A stretch of DNA of 64,000 bases from NCBI RefSeq assembly GCF_000482245.1, contig NZ_AWNH01000095.1, positions 42,895-106,894 of the forward strand, read 5' to 3'. Shown here one piece after another: positions 9,746-18,020 of the stretch; positions within the stretch are counted from its first letter, which is position 1, and each line of letters begins with the position of its first letter. The notes beneath the pieces were generated by a model. That model ran no database searches, had not been told where the DNA came from, and was given only the letters and a program-made list of their open reading frames with translations. This stretch comes from Leptolyngbya sp. Heron Island J. GTDB lineage: Bacteria; Cyanobacteriota; Cyanobacteriia; Phormidesmidales; Phormidesmidaceae. The position numbers were made by a program, and so were the translations under genes.

Positions 9746-10297
9746 GGCTACACCTATAAGTTTGGTGGTGACGCCGATACCAGTAGTGAAACCTTTGGTT
9801 CGGCAGGACAGATGTTAGTGGTGGCCATCTTTTTAGTATTTGCGGTGCTGGTGCTCCAGTTTGGTTCCTATACTCAACCAGTGATTATTATCCTCACCAT
9901 TCCCTTTGCCCTGATTGGGACAATCTTTGGTTATGTTGTGCTCAATCTACCGTTTTCGTTCCCAACCGCCATTGGCATTATCTCTCTCACAGGCATTATG
10001 GTAAATAATGCAATTGTCATGGTTGACACCATGAATGAGCGGCGCAGAGAGGGCTGGGATGTACGCCATGCAGCGGCTCTGGGGGCTAGCGATCGATTGC
10101 GCCCCATTGTGACGACGTCGATCACGACTGTGATTGGTTTGATTCCCCTGGCGCTGAGTGATGCGAAATGGTTCCCGTTGTGTATGGTGATCATTTTTGG
10201 ATTGATGTCGGCGACGTTGATTGCTCTGTTGGTTGTGCCGGGGCTTTACTTGCAGTTGACGCCTAATGTTTCGAAAGAACGAGAGGCGTCTGCTTAA
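9746..10297 (+). pseudogene. 3'-end duplicate of the RND pump gene
   Basis: Starts at GGC TAC ACC TAT AAG TTT and reads in frame to a TAA at 10297, giving 183 residues that match the C-terminus of the RND pump at 5700-6242 with only a few changes (for example IVG to IFG and IVV to IMV). The C-terminal tail differs (NVSKEREASA against RTPKESGA). It has no start signal and lacks most of the pump, so it is not a working transporter by itself. The near-identity suggests a recent duplication or the remnant of a second RND gene kept similar by gene conversion. Confidence 0.9.
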
Positions 10298-10334
10298 ATC
10301 CCCTCCGGGGAGATAGGGCTGGTTCTCTAAGTAG

Positions 10335-10507
10335 AGGCTACTGTGTACACACAAGTGCTGGAGGCTAGCGTTTGCGGTGACTTCACCTCCTCTAACTCCC
10401 CCTAAAGCCCTCTAGGCATGGGCTAAAGCCTAAGGTCAGGGGGAGGACTGGAGTTTTCCCCTCTGACCAAGGGTTTCCCTTACCAAGGCTACTGTGTATA
10501 CGCATTT
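10335..10507. repeat. Pair of short direct repeats
   Basis: AGGCTACTGTGTACACAC at 10335 and AGGCTACTGTGTATACGC at 10486 are 151 bp apart. They flank a stretch with self-complementary blocks (CCCCCTAAAGCCC near 10403 and GGCTAAAGCCTAAGG near 10421). They lie between the RND fragment and the ISL3-type element; function unknown. Confidence 0.5.
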
Positions 10508-10559
10508 GGAAGATACTGCTTTGAAAGGTGCTTCATACCTTGAGTTGGCCCTTGCAAAA

Positions 10560-11221
10560 TGATGTCCACTTGGGACTCATGGCGGTTTTTGGTGATCGCG
10601 ATCCCCTCACCTGAACCATCGCCTCAGGAGACTATCTATTCGTCAAAATCAGTCGTTTGGCCAATAGGTCTAACCCAGCCCGCCCAAACATTTGTCGTTT
10701 GAGCCTTTTCAATCGATTATTTTGGCCTTCAACCGGATCATTCGGATCATTACTGACGTCTAAGGAAATGCTCGCTTTGACGGCATCATAATCTTCGCCC
10801 AAGCCCTTAGCAAAACTCTGAAATGCTTTTATTGTCCTATTTTTCGCGTTTTCTAGCCAGGTATCTAGCTGCTTGGGAAGCTGCTGTCGGACAAGGTCTA
10901 TAAAGTCTTGAGCGAGCCGGATCGTTTCCGAGAGTTTAGATCGTTGAGTGAGTCGTTCCAAGAGCGTTCTGAGTCATTCCGCGTTTGTAGGTCTTAGAAA
11001 GGTCTCGTGACAAGATTTCAAGACCAGGATGCTCTTCCAACCACGTTGCTAATGTTTTTGCTGTACGGTCTGGTAACAGGGCAATGGGATGAAGGGCTGA
11101 TGAGTCAGGGAGTAGATGCTGTAGAAAGTCCATGATGGGATGTACGCAAAGGCCATTCCTATCTATGCCTGGTCACCCCATTTGGATCACGCAAAACGGC
11201 CATGAGCCCGAAGTGGAGGTC
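10560..11221 (-). mobile_element. ISL3-type insertion element, internally deleted
   Basis: Bounded by imperfect terminal inverted repeats of about 38 bp: 10560-10597 (TGATGTCCACTTGGGACTCA onward) and the reverse complement of 11184-11221 (TGACCTCCACTTCGGGCTCA onward), matching at roughly 31 of 38 positions. Inside, on the minus strand, are two pieces of an ISL3-family transposase. At about 660 bp the element is much shorter than a complete ISL3 element, so it is a non-autonomous relic. Confidence 0.75.
10632..11133 (-). pseudogene. ISL3-family transposase, frameshifted and 5'-truncated
   Basis: The upstream piece (11133 to about 10936) contains IALLPDRTAKTLATWLEEHP and ILSRDLSKTYKRGM, matching the DDE-core region of ISL3 transposases. 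The second piece (10961-10632), in another frame, contains SNDPNDPVEGQNNRLKRLK and FGRAGLDLLAKRLI, matching the conserved C-terminal end. The frame changes around 10940-10960 and the N-terminal zinc-finger/HTH part is gone, so no active transposase can be made. Confidence 0.85.
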
Positions 11222-11285
11222 ACTTAGTAGCGCTTAAGGAGAACGTCGATCTCAGGTCCGATTATCTTGTGGAACTTCCAACATC

Positions 11286-11372
11286 GCCTAACGGTTGAGG
11301 TCAGTGACGGGCAGGAATTTTCTGGAAAAGCGAAACTGAAGCCATTCCGTGCCACGGACGGAATGGTTAGGC
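11286..11372. repeat. attC-like palindrome
   Basis: An 87-bp segment opens with GCCTAAC and closes with GTTAGGC, perfect inverse copies fitting the attC core-site consensus (RYYYAAC and GTTRRRY). The right half contains an independent hairpin, CCATTCCGT/ACGGAATGG. The inner L boxes expected of a true attC do not match well, so this may be a simple palindromic repeat. Confidence 0.35.
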
Positions 11373-11456
11373 ATGATCGTTAATACTTAACGCAAAATGC
11401 CACTAACTTTATACAAGTATAGCCAGTAGTAATACTGTATGACGATTCTCTCATGT

Positions 11457-12884
11457 TCAAGAATGCTCTTTCTTGGTTTTGAACTCGGTACCTTCAGGCG
11501 TTCCAAGAGTCATGATGTCTGATTGAGAAAGAGTCATGCCTGAAATCTTGCCTGTATCTTCTTGGGTAAACGAAATCTGAATATTCACCTCTTCACTAAA
11601 AAAAACTAGTTCCGATTTTGAAAACAGTTGAACAGGTTGCTGTCGATCACACTGTAAAAATAGTTGATTGTCTTGATTAGAGACTATGAATTTTAATCTA
11701 GACTTTGTTGAGTATGTACCTAAATAGCGATCAATTCTAGAAATTGGCAAGGCAGCATTTTTCTCTTTCCCTAAGTTAGGCCATTCATACGCCTGCCCAA
11801 TTCCTTGCATAATGTCACCCCTAAAGAGCACACCTTCATCTGAATTCAGCATAATCACTGCCCCTTTTCCTAGATGAGGGTAAAACCGCATCATGGCGAC
11901 GAATCCAAGGTTAGTGCCGTCGTGAAAAAAATAGGTTCCTTCTCCTGTTCCATTCTGTGCGATACCTAATCCTAGCAGCAGTCCATCCTGACCCATTGAC
12001 TTTTCTGAGTGAGGTTTCAACATCTCCTCAATAGTTGCCTGTTTCCATATGGACGTCGGTTTCCCTGACAATGTCCTCATCATCTCAATCCCAAGTTTGG
12101 CTATGTCAGTAGGTGTTGACCACAGACCTGCTGCTGCCATCTCAGGATAAACAAAATATTTTCCCTCCAAAGGGATTCCATTATGTCGATGTCCAGTCGC
12201 CGCCTGCTTCAGAAAGGCTTGCTCTAAAGGTTGAGAGTAGGTGCTGTTCTCCATGCCTAAAGGTGCAAAGACTAGATCTCTCATCATCTCAGGAAACCGT
12301 TTGTCCATGACATCCATGAGCACCTGCTGAGCAATAACCATGCCCCCACCGGAATAGCGGTAGTTAAGACCAGGGATAACATTGACAACTACTTTTTCGC
12401 TGTTGGCAGGTAGCTCCCCATTGAGAATCTGCACTGTTGTAGGCAAAGGCATTGATACTTTGTATCCGTAATATCCAGATACAGTTGTTCCAGCTGTGTG
12501 ACTCAGCAAATGTCTCAGTGTTACGCGAGGTTGCCAGTCTCCATTCACAGGAACTTTCCAAGAGGTAAGGTAGCTATTGACATCTTTATCTAGGTCTAGC
12601 ATACCTTCCTGTACGAGCCGCATTACCGCTAGCGCAAAAACTGGTTTGCTAATGGAACCAACTTGAAACAAGGTATTAGGTGTAACTTGATTTGGCTGCT
12701 TCGCCTCGCATACGCCGAAGCCAATAGCACCATCAATCTCAAAATTATCAATAACTGCAATGCTAGCGCCTGGTGTGTGATGTTGCACCATTCGCTCCAG
12801 GAGCGTTTTCGGTGGCTCTGGTTTTTCATAAAATATAGAGGCTGAAGGAATATGGCTGATCGCCTGATTAATTCTGTGTTGCAT
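11457..12884 (-). CDS. Serine beta-lactamase-like hydrolase
   Basis: Class C beta-lactamase/penicillin-binding-protein-like serine hydrolase, 475 aa from the ATG at 12884; an upstream in-frame Met at 12914 is possible. Catalytic motifs are visible: Ser-Ile-Ser-Lys at 77-80 (SxxK), Tyr-Ser at 177-178 (the YxN position, here Tyr-Ser-Gly), and His-Asp-Gly-Thr at 321-324 in place of KTG. Such proteins usually act as esterases or peptidases rather than as antibiotic resistance enzymes. A C-terminal lipocalin-like beta domain (about 375-475) follows. No signal peptide is evident. The gene stands alone, convergent with nothing, with the dispersed 150-bp repeat behind its promoter. Confidence 0.9.
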   Translation of the reverse strand: MQHRINQAISHIPSASIFYEKPEPPKTLLERMVQHHTPGASIAVIDNFEIDGAIGFGVCEAKQPNQVTPNTLFQVGSISKPVFALAVMRLVQEGMLDLDKDVNSYLTSWKVPVNGDWQPRVTLRHLLSHTAGTTVSGYYGYKVSMPLPTTVQILNGELPANSEKVVVNVIPGLNYRYSGGGMVIAQQVLMDVMDKRFPEMMRDLVFAPLGMENSTYSQPLEQAFLKQAATGHRHNGIPLEGKYFVYPEMAAAGLWSTPTDIAKLGIEMMRTLSGKPTSIWKQATIEEMLKPHSEKSMGQDGLLLGLGIAQNGTGEGTYFFHDGTNLGFVAMMRFYPHLGKGAVIMLNSDEGVLFRGDIMQGIGQAYEWPNLGKEKNAALPISRIDRYLGTYSTKSRLKFIVSNQDNQLFLQCDRQQPVQLFSKSELVFFSEEVNIQISFTQEDTGKISGMTLSQSDIMTLGTPEGTEFKTKKEHS

Positions 12885-12935
12885 GAACCTTAAGTCCAGA
12901 ATCCATACTTCCAATACCTTGACATTACATGCCTG

Positions 12936-13088
12936 GCTAACTATGCGTTATCCAGACTTTGTCTATATAAATACCTCCCAATCGGAACTATCCCGAAACT
13001 TTCTGGATAAAAATCTAATGCCGAAGTTATCCAGGCAGCTTCAGCAAGTTTTCAGTATGGGGCCCTTGCCAGATGGCAATACATGTAT
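12936..13088 (+). repeat. Dispersed 150-bp repeat, copy 1
   Basis: Begins CTAACTATGCGTTATCCAGA and ends near CTTGCCAGATGGCAATACA. A diverged copy, about 90% identical by eye, lies at 16282-16437. Internally the block GTTATCC recurs and TTATCCAGA faces TCTGGATAA, so transcripts could fold. A reading frame with few changes between copies (MRYPDFVYINTSQSELSRNF) runs through it, but most differences alter amino acids, so coding is doubtful. It lies upstream of the beta-lactamase-like gene. Confidence 0.8.
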
Positions 13089-13318
13089 CTACATGGCTAA
13101 GAACTTTTGTATATGGAGGTACCCCCCTGATTAAGTAGTACTATGTGTACGTAGAAACGGCGTGGCGAGCTTTCGTCGATGTACTTTCGATGGATTATCC
13201 ACCATTCTGACTGTTTTTTGGGCTCCCCGATTCTTGGAAAATGCTGCTGCGTTGAATTCGATCCTGTATACCTAGAGGCTAGCTGATCAGGCTTTTTTTA
13301 TGACTCTTCGAATTCCAT

Positions 13319-13462
13319 TGAATTAAATCTGTTGCAGTGATTTAGCAACATAGTCAGATGAAAGATGTGACAGTATAGGACTAGCTCAAATGAATTAAAT
13401 CTGTTGCAGTGATTTAGCAACATAGTCAGATGAAAGATGTGACAGTATAGGACTAGCTCAAA
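13319..13462. repeat. Perfect tandem duplication of 72 bp
   Basis: The 72 bases at 13319-13390 are repeated without a mismatch at 13391-13462. Each unit contains a small hairpin (GTTGC AGTGATTTA GCAAC). The second unit ends eight bases before the start of the small ORF at 13470. Perfect identity indicates a very recent slippage or recombination event. Confidence 0.95.
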
Positions 13463-13469
13463 AACTGCC

Positions 13470-13805
13470 TTGGCAAATGGTGCCAGTAATGGTGTTATTT
13501 TATCTTTTCCGATAGCTCCTTGGGTGTATGCGCAAGTATGCTACATGGAAATGGATGGACTGACTGATTTGAGTCACCTGTGTGAGCCGGAACCAGAATC
13601 TCCAGATATGAGTAGTAATGAGTTGAGTAGTGATGAATTAGCAGAAATAGACGCTACACAAGCTTTACTGGACGAGGTTTTTGAAGCATGTTCCCCTATT
13701 TGCAATACTGAAGAAGAGTATGCTCGCGAGTTAGAGCGATTCTGCATTGAGAACGGTTCATGTCCTACTTCTTTATTTGACCCAGATTTCTCTAACAGTA
13801 TGTAG
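13470..13805 (+). CDS. Small Cys-containing secreted-type protein, unknown
   Basis: I do not recognise a named family. The 111-aa product has a hydrophobic stretch ending in Val-Tyr-Ala-Gln, like a signal-peptidase site, followed by CYMEMDGLTDLSHLC. A similar Cys-x(n)-DLS-x-LC pattern occurs in many small exported cyanobacterial proteins. The remainder is acidic. The only start is TTG at 13470, and the frame is open just 30 bases further upstream to a TGA inside the 72-bp repeat, so the original N-terminus may have been cut by that duplication. It is 24 bp before the LRR gene, on the same strand, and probably cotranscribed with it. Confidence 0.55.
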   Translation: MANGASNGVILSFPIAPWVYAQVCYMEMDGLTDLSHLCEPEPESPDMSSNELSSDELAEIDATQALLDEVFEACSPICNTEEEYARELERFCIENGSCPTSLFDPDFSNSM

Positions 13806-13829
13806 TTTATTAATGGTGAAAAAGGAGCT

Positions 13830-14813
13830 TTGGAGAAGTCAGAGTTAATTGAAATTCTAGAACAAGCTGCCCGTAATGGTACAAAGAGTCTCGACCTATC
13901 AAGTAAACGGATAGACGAGTTACCCCCTAACATAGGTGAGCTCAATCAGCTCACAAAACTCAATCTCTCGTCTAATCATTTAGTAGAGCTGCCATTAGAG
14001 ATAGGTAATTTAAGTAGCTTAGAGGAAATCGATTTAAGTTCCAACAGAATAGCACATCTACCACATTCCTTTTCTCAATTAAAGCAGCTTGAAAGAGCTT
14101 TTTTGACCAATAATGATTTCAACATGTTTCCAAGAGAGATTTCAAGTTTAATTAGATTAAAGGAATTAGATATTTCTAGAAATAGGCTCACTGTAATCGA
14201 TCTAGATAAGTTTAGTTTAGAGGGGTTGGAATGGCTTAATCTTTCTTTTAATCGAATTTGCGTAGTATCTTCAGAAGTTCTTCAATTAAAATCTCTCAAG
14301 ATTCTTCTACTGGATGATAATCGTCTCAAAAAACTACCTATTGAAATAGATGAGAATGATGTTCTTGAGGACTTAAACCTTAGTAAGAACTTTTTTGTTA
14401 AGTTTCCCATTAGCGTTACGAAACTGCAATCTTTGAAGTACTTAAGGCTTGAGGATAATCAAATAGACGCTGTGCCTGCAGAGATATCGGATATGAGAGC
14501 TCTAGAAGCTCTGTACATAGCAATTAATAAGATCAAATCATTGCCGTTATCAATTTGCCAACTCAACAAATTGGTTCATCTTGATCTGTTGGGTAATAAT
14601 CTTCAATCAATACCTAGTGAGATTGCTCAGCTTAGCAACTTAACTAACCTGATATTGGGTTGGAACCAACTAAGAAATATTCCTCAGAGTATTAATCAAC
14701 TTACAAGTTTGGAAGAGCTTGATCTTAGGGATAACCCTTTAGCTGATTATAACTCTGCTGACTATACCTTTCCTGAAGGTGTAGTTCTTTTAGGATCATA
14801 TGATGATTTTTGA
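13830..14813 (+). CDS. Leucine-rich-repeat protein
   Basis: 327 aa, composed of about 12 consecutive LRR units of about 23 residues with the pattern LxxLxLSxNxLxxLPxxI, after a short helical cap (residues 1-18). There is no signal peptide, membrane segment or attached enzymatic domain, so it is probably a cytosolic protein-binding scaffold. The start is TTG at 13830; the frame closes upstream at 13803 and no ATG is available. GGAG at 13824 is close to the start. Codons are visibly more AT-rich than in the siderophore genes to the right. LRR proteins of this type have diverse roles; none can be assigned here. Confidence 0.85.
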   Translation: MEKSELIEILEQAARNGTKSLDLSSKRIDELPPNIGELNQLTKLNLSSNHLVELPLEIGNLSSLEEIDLSSNRIAHLPHSFSQLKQLERAFLTNNDFNMFPREISSLIRLKELDISRNRLTVIDLDKFSLEGLEWLNLSFNRICVVSSEVLQLKSLKILLLDDNRLKKLPIEIDENDVLEDLNLSKNFFVKFPISVTKLQSLKYLRLEDNQIDAVPAEISDMRALEALYIAINKIKSLPLSICQLNKLVHLDLLGNNLQSIPSEIAQLSNLTNLILGWNQLRNIPQSINQLTSLEELDLRDNPLADYNSADYTFPEGVVLLGSYDDF

Positions 14814-15046
14814 TTTTGCTAAACTTGGTAAATTTAGCGGTTTGATTATTCTGTCTATGTCTAACCAGAGTTAGCAGGGAGAACAGCTTCGCTTGAGAAT
14901 TTAGCTAAAGAATTCAGGACTATAGAGATTGTACAGAAGCTTGTGTAAGCAATTCATCAGCGCTCACTAGTAGGACACTCTTATTAAGTCATCATAATGG
15001 CTCTTGTCATCGCTGTTTCTACGAGGAGAGTGCAACACTAGAGTCA

Positions 15047-16057
15047 TTAATTTTCTAGAACTTTAGCTTCCGTAAAATAAAGAGGGTAATTTCTAAGTCT
15101 GGAGTTGCTGATGCCAGCACTCTCAACAACTTGATATTCAATATAAATGTCTTGTATATCTGTAGTATTAAGAACTACAGAAGAAATTTGTGACTCTTCA
15201 TACTTGATCTGGTTTGACCATAGAATTTCTCCATCACCAAAAACATTTACTAAATAGGTGAGTGTTGTTGTTCCTGAAGAAAGGTCTGCTAATCCAAACT
15301 GTAAGAAAACACCCTCTGCCTTGACACCTGGTAGCTCTAGGTTAAAGCTTACTCTAGTTGGCAAATTTCCATCAGTAATTAGAGAAAAGGTAGAATCATA
15401 CTTTTTTTTATTAATAAACACTTCTCTAGTCGAGAACGTAGCATATTGTGATCCTAGGCCAACATTCGTAATTAATATGGCATCGTTGAATTGACCAATG
15501 TCCGGTGGTGTCTCTACATATCCTTTATTAGGGTCAAAACCTGGAAGGTCTGCGTTACTGTTATAGTTAATTGTTACTGATACAGTTTCTCCACTGATTT
15601 CACTGTTTTCGAGATTACTTCCTAATTCATTAGAAGTTCGGTTATTTGAGCTTTCCTGGTTGATTGTCCCATCAATAGCCTGATTTATACCTTCTGAGTT
15701 TTGAACCTCACCATCATTTTGTTCAATTTGGCTAGATTCAACGTCTTGTACGTTTGAGTCATCTGTACTGCTTACGGGAGATGCTATTTTACCGAAGCTC
15801 TTGTCACCAATAGATACAGAACCTAGTTTAAAGATGTTAAGGAACAAATGTCCTACACCAATTGATGCCAAGAACGTTATCAATAAGCCACTGATAAATC
15901 CGACTTTGAAAGTATTAAGATTAGCAAGAAAACCTTGAATTTTGGAATCCTTCTGCTTTTGACCTGTATTTTCTTCCTGATACGCCATATAGAGATTAGA
16001 AGCCAATTCTATTGAGTTGAATAGCTCCATACTATCAACTATAGTAACTCTCGCCAT
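15047..16057 (-). CDS. Unknown membrane-anchored protein with a beta-rich exported domain
   Basis: Not recognised. From the ATG at 16057 the product is 336 aa; a TTG start nine codons upstream is possible. Residues 1-45 are cytosolic and polar, one membrane segment (GFISGLLITFLASIGVGHLF) follows at about 50-70, then a low-complexity Ser/Asn/Glu/Gln linker to about 160, then a Thr/Val/Tyr-rich domain likely to be beta-sandwich. The order suggests a single-pass protein with an exported recognition domain, as in anti-sigma or sensor-like proteins, but no signalling motif is visible. The gene lies alone in the AT-rich island and converges with the LRR gene. Confidence 0.6.
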   Translation of the reverse strand: MARVTIVDSMELFNSIELASNLYMAYQEENTGQKQKDSKIQGFLANLNTFKVGFISGLLITFLASIGVGHLFLNIFKLGSVSIGDKSFGKIASPVSSTDDSNVQDVESSQIEQNDGEVQNSEGINQAIDGTINQESSNNRTSNELGSNLENSEISGETVSVTINYNSNADLPGFDPNKGYVETPPDIGQFNDAILITNVGLGSQYATFSTREVFINKKKYDSTFSLITDGNLPTRVSFNLELPGVKAEGVFLQFGLADLSSGTTTLTYLVNVFGDGEILWSNQIKYEESQISSVVLNTTDIQDIYIEYQVVESAGISNSRLRNYPLYFTEAKVLEN

Positions 16058-16084
16058 GCCTGAGCAAAGATCAGGAGGTATCAA

Positions 16085-16281
16085 AAAATGAGAATGTTTC
16101 CCAGAAAGCTACTAGGGCAGTGCGAGACCAAATCTGCTTAAAGTTGTGCTCAGATGTCCATTTTTACGCACGATTGCTGTGATAATCCACCACCTGATGA
16201 CTATCCCAACAGTGCTTTACCTTTTCACAAGGTCGTAATTATATCTATAGACTATTCTACTAGAGCCTATCCCACTAGGAC
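16085..16281. other. Non-coding gap with no recognised content
   Basis: About 200 bases between the unknown minus-strand gene and repeat copy 2. They contain short A/T-rich tracts, and I see no reading frame, terminator or operator I can support. Confidence 0.5.
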
Positions 16282-16443
16282 CTAACTATGCGTTATCCAG
16301 AATTTGTCTATATAAATACCTTCCAGCCGGAGTTATCCCGAAACTTTCTGGATAAAAATCTAATACCGGAGTTATCCAGGCAGCTTCAGCAAGTTTTCAG
16401 TATGGGGCCCTTGCCAGATCGCAATACCTGCATGTTAGCCTAA
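16282..16443 (+). repeat. Dispersed 150-bp repeat, copy 2
   Basis: Diverged copy of the repeat at 12936-13088, beginning CTAACTATGCGTTATCCAGA. It holds a 51-codon frame from 16288 ending in TAA at 16443, ending NTCMLA. It has the same internal GTTATCC repetition. Both copies sit upstream of genes encoding serine hydrolases, though in opposite orientation relative to those genes. Confidence 0.8.
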
Positions 16444-16667
16444 TAACAATTTGGCACAATCAATACAGTCAATCTTGATAATAGGGATAGCGATCGCACA
16501 TTTCACCCCACAGCCACACCCGGCGCTCAAGCAACCAGGTCTTGCCCAAAATCACCCAGACCATCCCACTCCTGGAGCCCCCCTCTAACAAGAACCGCTT
16601 TATGATGAAGAAGGACTCTCTGCCGTCAACGCAGCTCGTTTTTATTCCTTCTCCTAACAAAGCATCT

Positions 16668-17555
16668 ATGACCGCTCAATTAACCACCGCTCTCGAAAAG
16701 CAATATTGGACCTGGCGGGGGCACCGCATTTGTCACACCGTTCAGGGAGCTGGATTACCAATTGTGCTAGTCCATGGCTTTGGCGCATCGGTCGGGCATT
16801 GGCGCAAAAATATCCCTGTCCTGGCTGAAGCTGGCTATCAGGTGCATGCGCTGGATCTCTTAGGCTTTGGTGCATCGGATAAACCGGCCCTCGACTACTC
16901 TCTCGAAATTTGGGAATCATTGCTGCAGGACTATTGGCAAGAGCACATTGGACGACCGGCTGTCTTTATTGGCAATTCCATTGGTGGACTCATTACCCTG
17001 ATGATGCTGGCTAATGCGCCGGACATGGCCCAAGGGGGAGTACTCCTCAACTGCGCCGGGGGCCTTAACCATCGCCCGGATGAACTGAATTTTCCCCTAC
17101 GAGTTGTTATGGGAACATTTACACAGCTCGTTAGCTCTGACCTGTTTGGTCCCTTTATTTTCAATGAAGTGCGGCGTAAGTTTCGGATTCGGGGTTCCTT
17201 AAAGCAGGTTTATCGCAATCGAGACGCCATTACAGACGAACTGGTCGATATGCTATATCGCCCTGCCTGTGACCCAGGAGCCCAAAAAGTATTTGCCTCT
17301 GTTGTGACCGCCCCTGCTGGCCCAAAACCCGAAGATCTGTTACCTAAAATTCAGCAGCCCCTCTTAGTGCTTTGGGGGGAAAATGACCCCTGGACTCCGA
17401 TTCAAGGAGCAGCCGTATATCAGACTCTAAGCGAGTCCCCCAGCGCCCAGCCACCAACGACGTTCCAGGCCATCCCTCAGACTGGACATTGTCCCCATGA
17501 TGAACGCCCGGAAGTGGTCAATAAATCAATCTTGGACTGGCTGAATGGGCTTTGA
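16668..17555 (+). CDS. Alpha/beta-fold hydrolase
   Basis: 295-aa alpha/beta hydrolase of the kind common in cyanobacteria and plastids. It has the HGFGAS oxyanion turn near residue 35, nucleophile Ser104 in GNSIGG, an Asp in WGENDPW and a His in TGHCPHDERPE. The cap region (LTQLVSSDLFGP and onward) resembles that of the pheophytinase-like/CGI-58-like subgroup, but the substrate is unknown. I chose the ATG at 16668 because the alignment-like sequence begins MTAQLTTALEKQYWTWRGHR; the frame is open further upstream to 16542 with low-complexity sequence. Confidence 0.88.
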   Translation: MTAQLTTALEKQYWTWRGHRICHTVQGAGLPIVLVHGFGASVGHWRKNIPVLAEAGYQVHALDLLGFGASDKPALDYSLEIWESLLQDYWQEHIGRPAVFIGNSIGGLITLMMLANAPDMAQGGVLLNCAGGLNHRPDELNFPLRVVMGTFTQLVSSDLFGPFIFNEVRRKFRIRGSLKQVYRNRDAITDELVDMLYRPACDPGAQKVFASVVTAPAGPKPEDLLPKIQQPLLVLWGENDPWTPIQGAAVYQTLSESPSAQPPTTFQAIPQTGHCPHDERPEVVNKSILDWLNGL

Positions 17556-17644
17556 TTGGTTACGTTAGAGGTCAGTTTTTCCTCCCTAAGGCGTAATGGT
17601 CAGAGTGAGTTTCCACCGCTTAAAGAGCTTTATGTAAGCCCATG

Positions 17645-17992
17645 CTAATCCCCGAAGATCAATAGATTTAGTGGCACAGGCTTTCCGAGCCAGGAAGCAT
17701 GTTCCGTATGATCTTGAAGATCGTTTCCTGTCAGCCCATGGACAAGCACTGTTAAATCTCCTCGGTTGTTTTCCAGCCATGGGATCAACTGATCAAATTG
17801 GGTTTTATCAAATGCCAGTTGACAGCTCCGGCAAGGGTGCGGTCCAATGGGTTTCTGATGGACTCGACCTACTTTCACTCCAAACAGTTCTCCAGCCTTC
17901 TGACATAGTGAGGAGGCTGCTGCTAGAGCACTGCCATCGAAATAAACGTGGGCGTGGTATTGGTCGTAAATGTTGGTGGGTCGTTTTATCAT
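17645..17992 (-). CDS. DOPA 4,5-dioxygenase-family protein
   Basis: 115-aa protein matching the small DOPA-dioxygenase family, which cleaves the ring of catechols such as L-DOPA to give betalamic-acid-type products. Diagnostic segments are YHAHVYFDG, GPHPCRSCQLAF, LNRGGLTVLVH-like text (here NNRGDLTVLVHGLTG) and DHTEHASWLG, with the conserved histidines in place. The start is the ATG at 17992 (MIKRPTNIYDQ); longer upstream sequence in frame overlaps the preceding gene and is not family-like. It is 28 bp behind the THI5-like binding-protein gene on the same strand, so the two form an operon. Whether the natural substrate is DOPA or another catechol is open. Confidence 0.85.
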   Translation of the reverse strand: MIKRPTNIYDQYHAHVYFDGSALAAASSLCQKAGELFGVKVGRVHQKPIGPHPCRSCQLAFDKTQFDQLIPWLENNRGDLTVLVHGLTGNDLQDHTEHASWLGKPVPLNLLIFGD

Positions 17993-18020
17993 CAGTGAGC
18001 TGGTTTCTGAATAACAATAT

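Noticed and set aside
12883..13134. Open frame of 83 codons on +, overlapping the start of the beta-lactamase-like gene
   Set aside because: It is open only because it runs through the dispersed repeat. Differences between repeat copies mostly change amino acids, and no ribosome-binding site is present.
13319..13462. Repeat pair considered as a CRISPR fragment
   Set aside because: Units are 72 bp, adjoining and only two, with no spacers and no cas genes.
16120..16190. GATGTCCATTTTTACGC considered as another ISL3 inverted-repeat end
   Set aside because: Only the first eight bases agree with the ISL3-type end at 10561, and no partner end was found.
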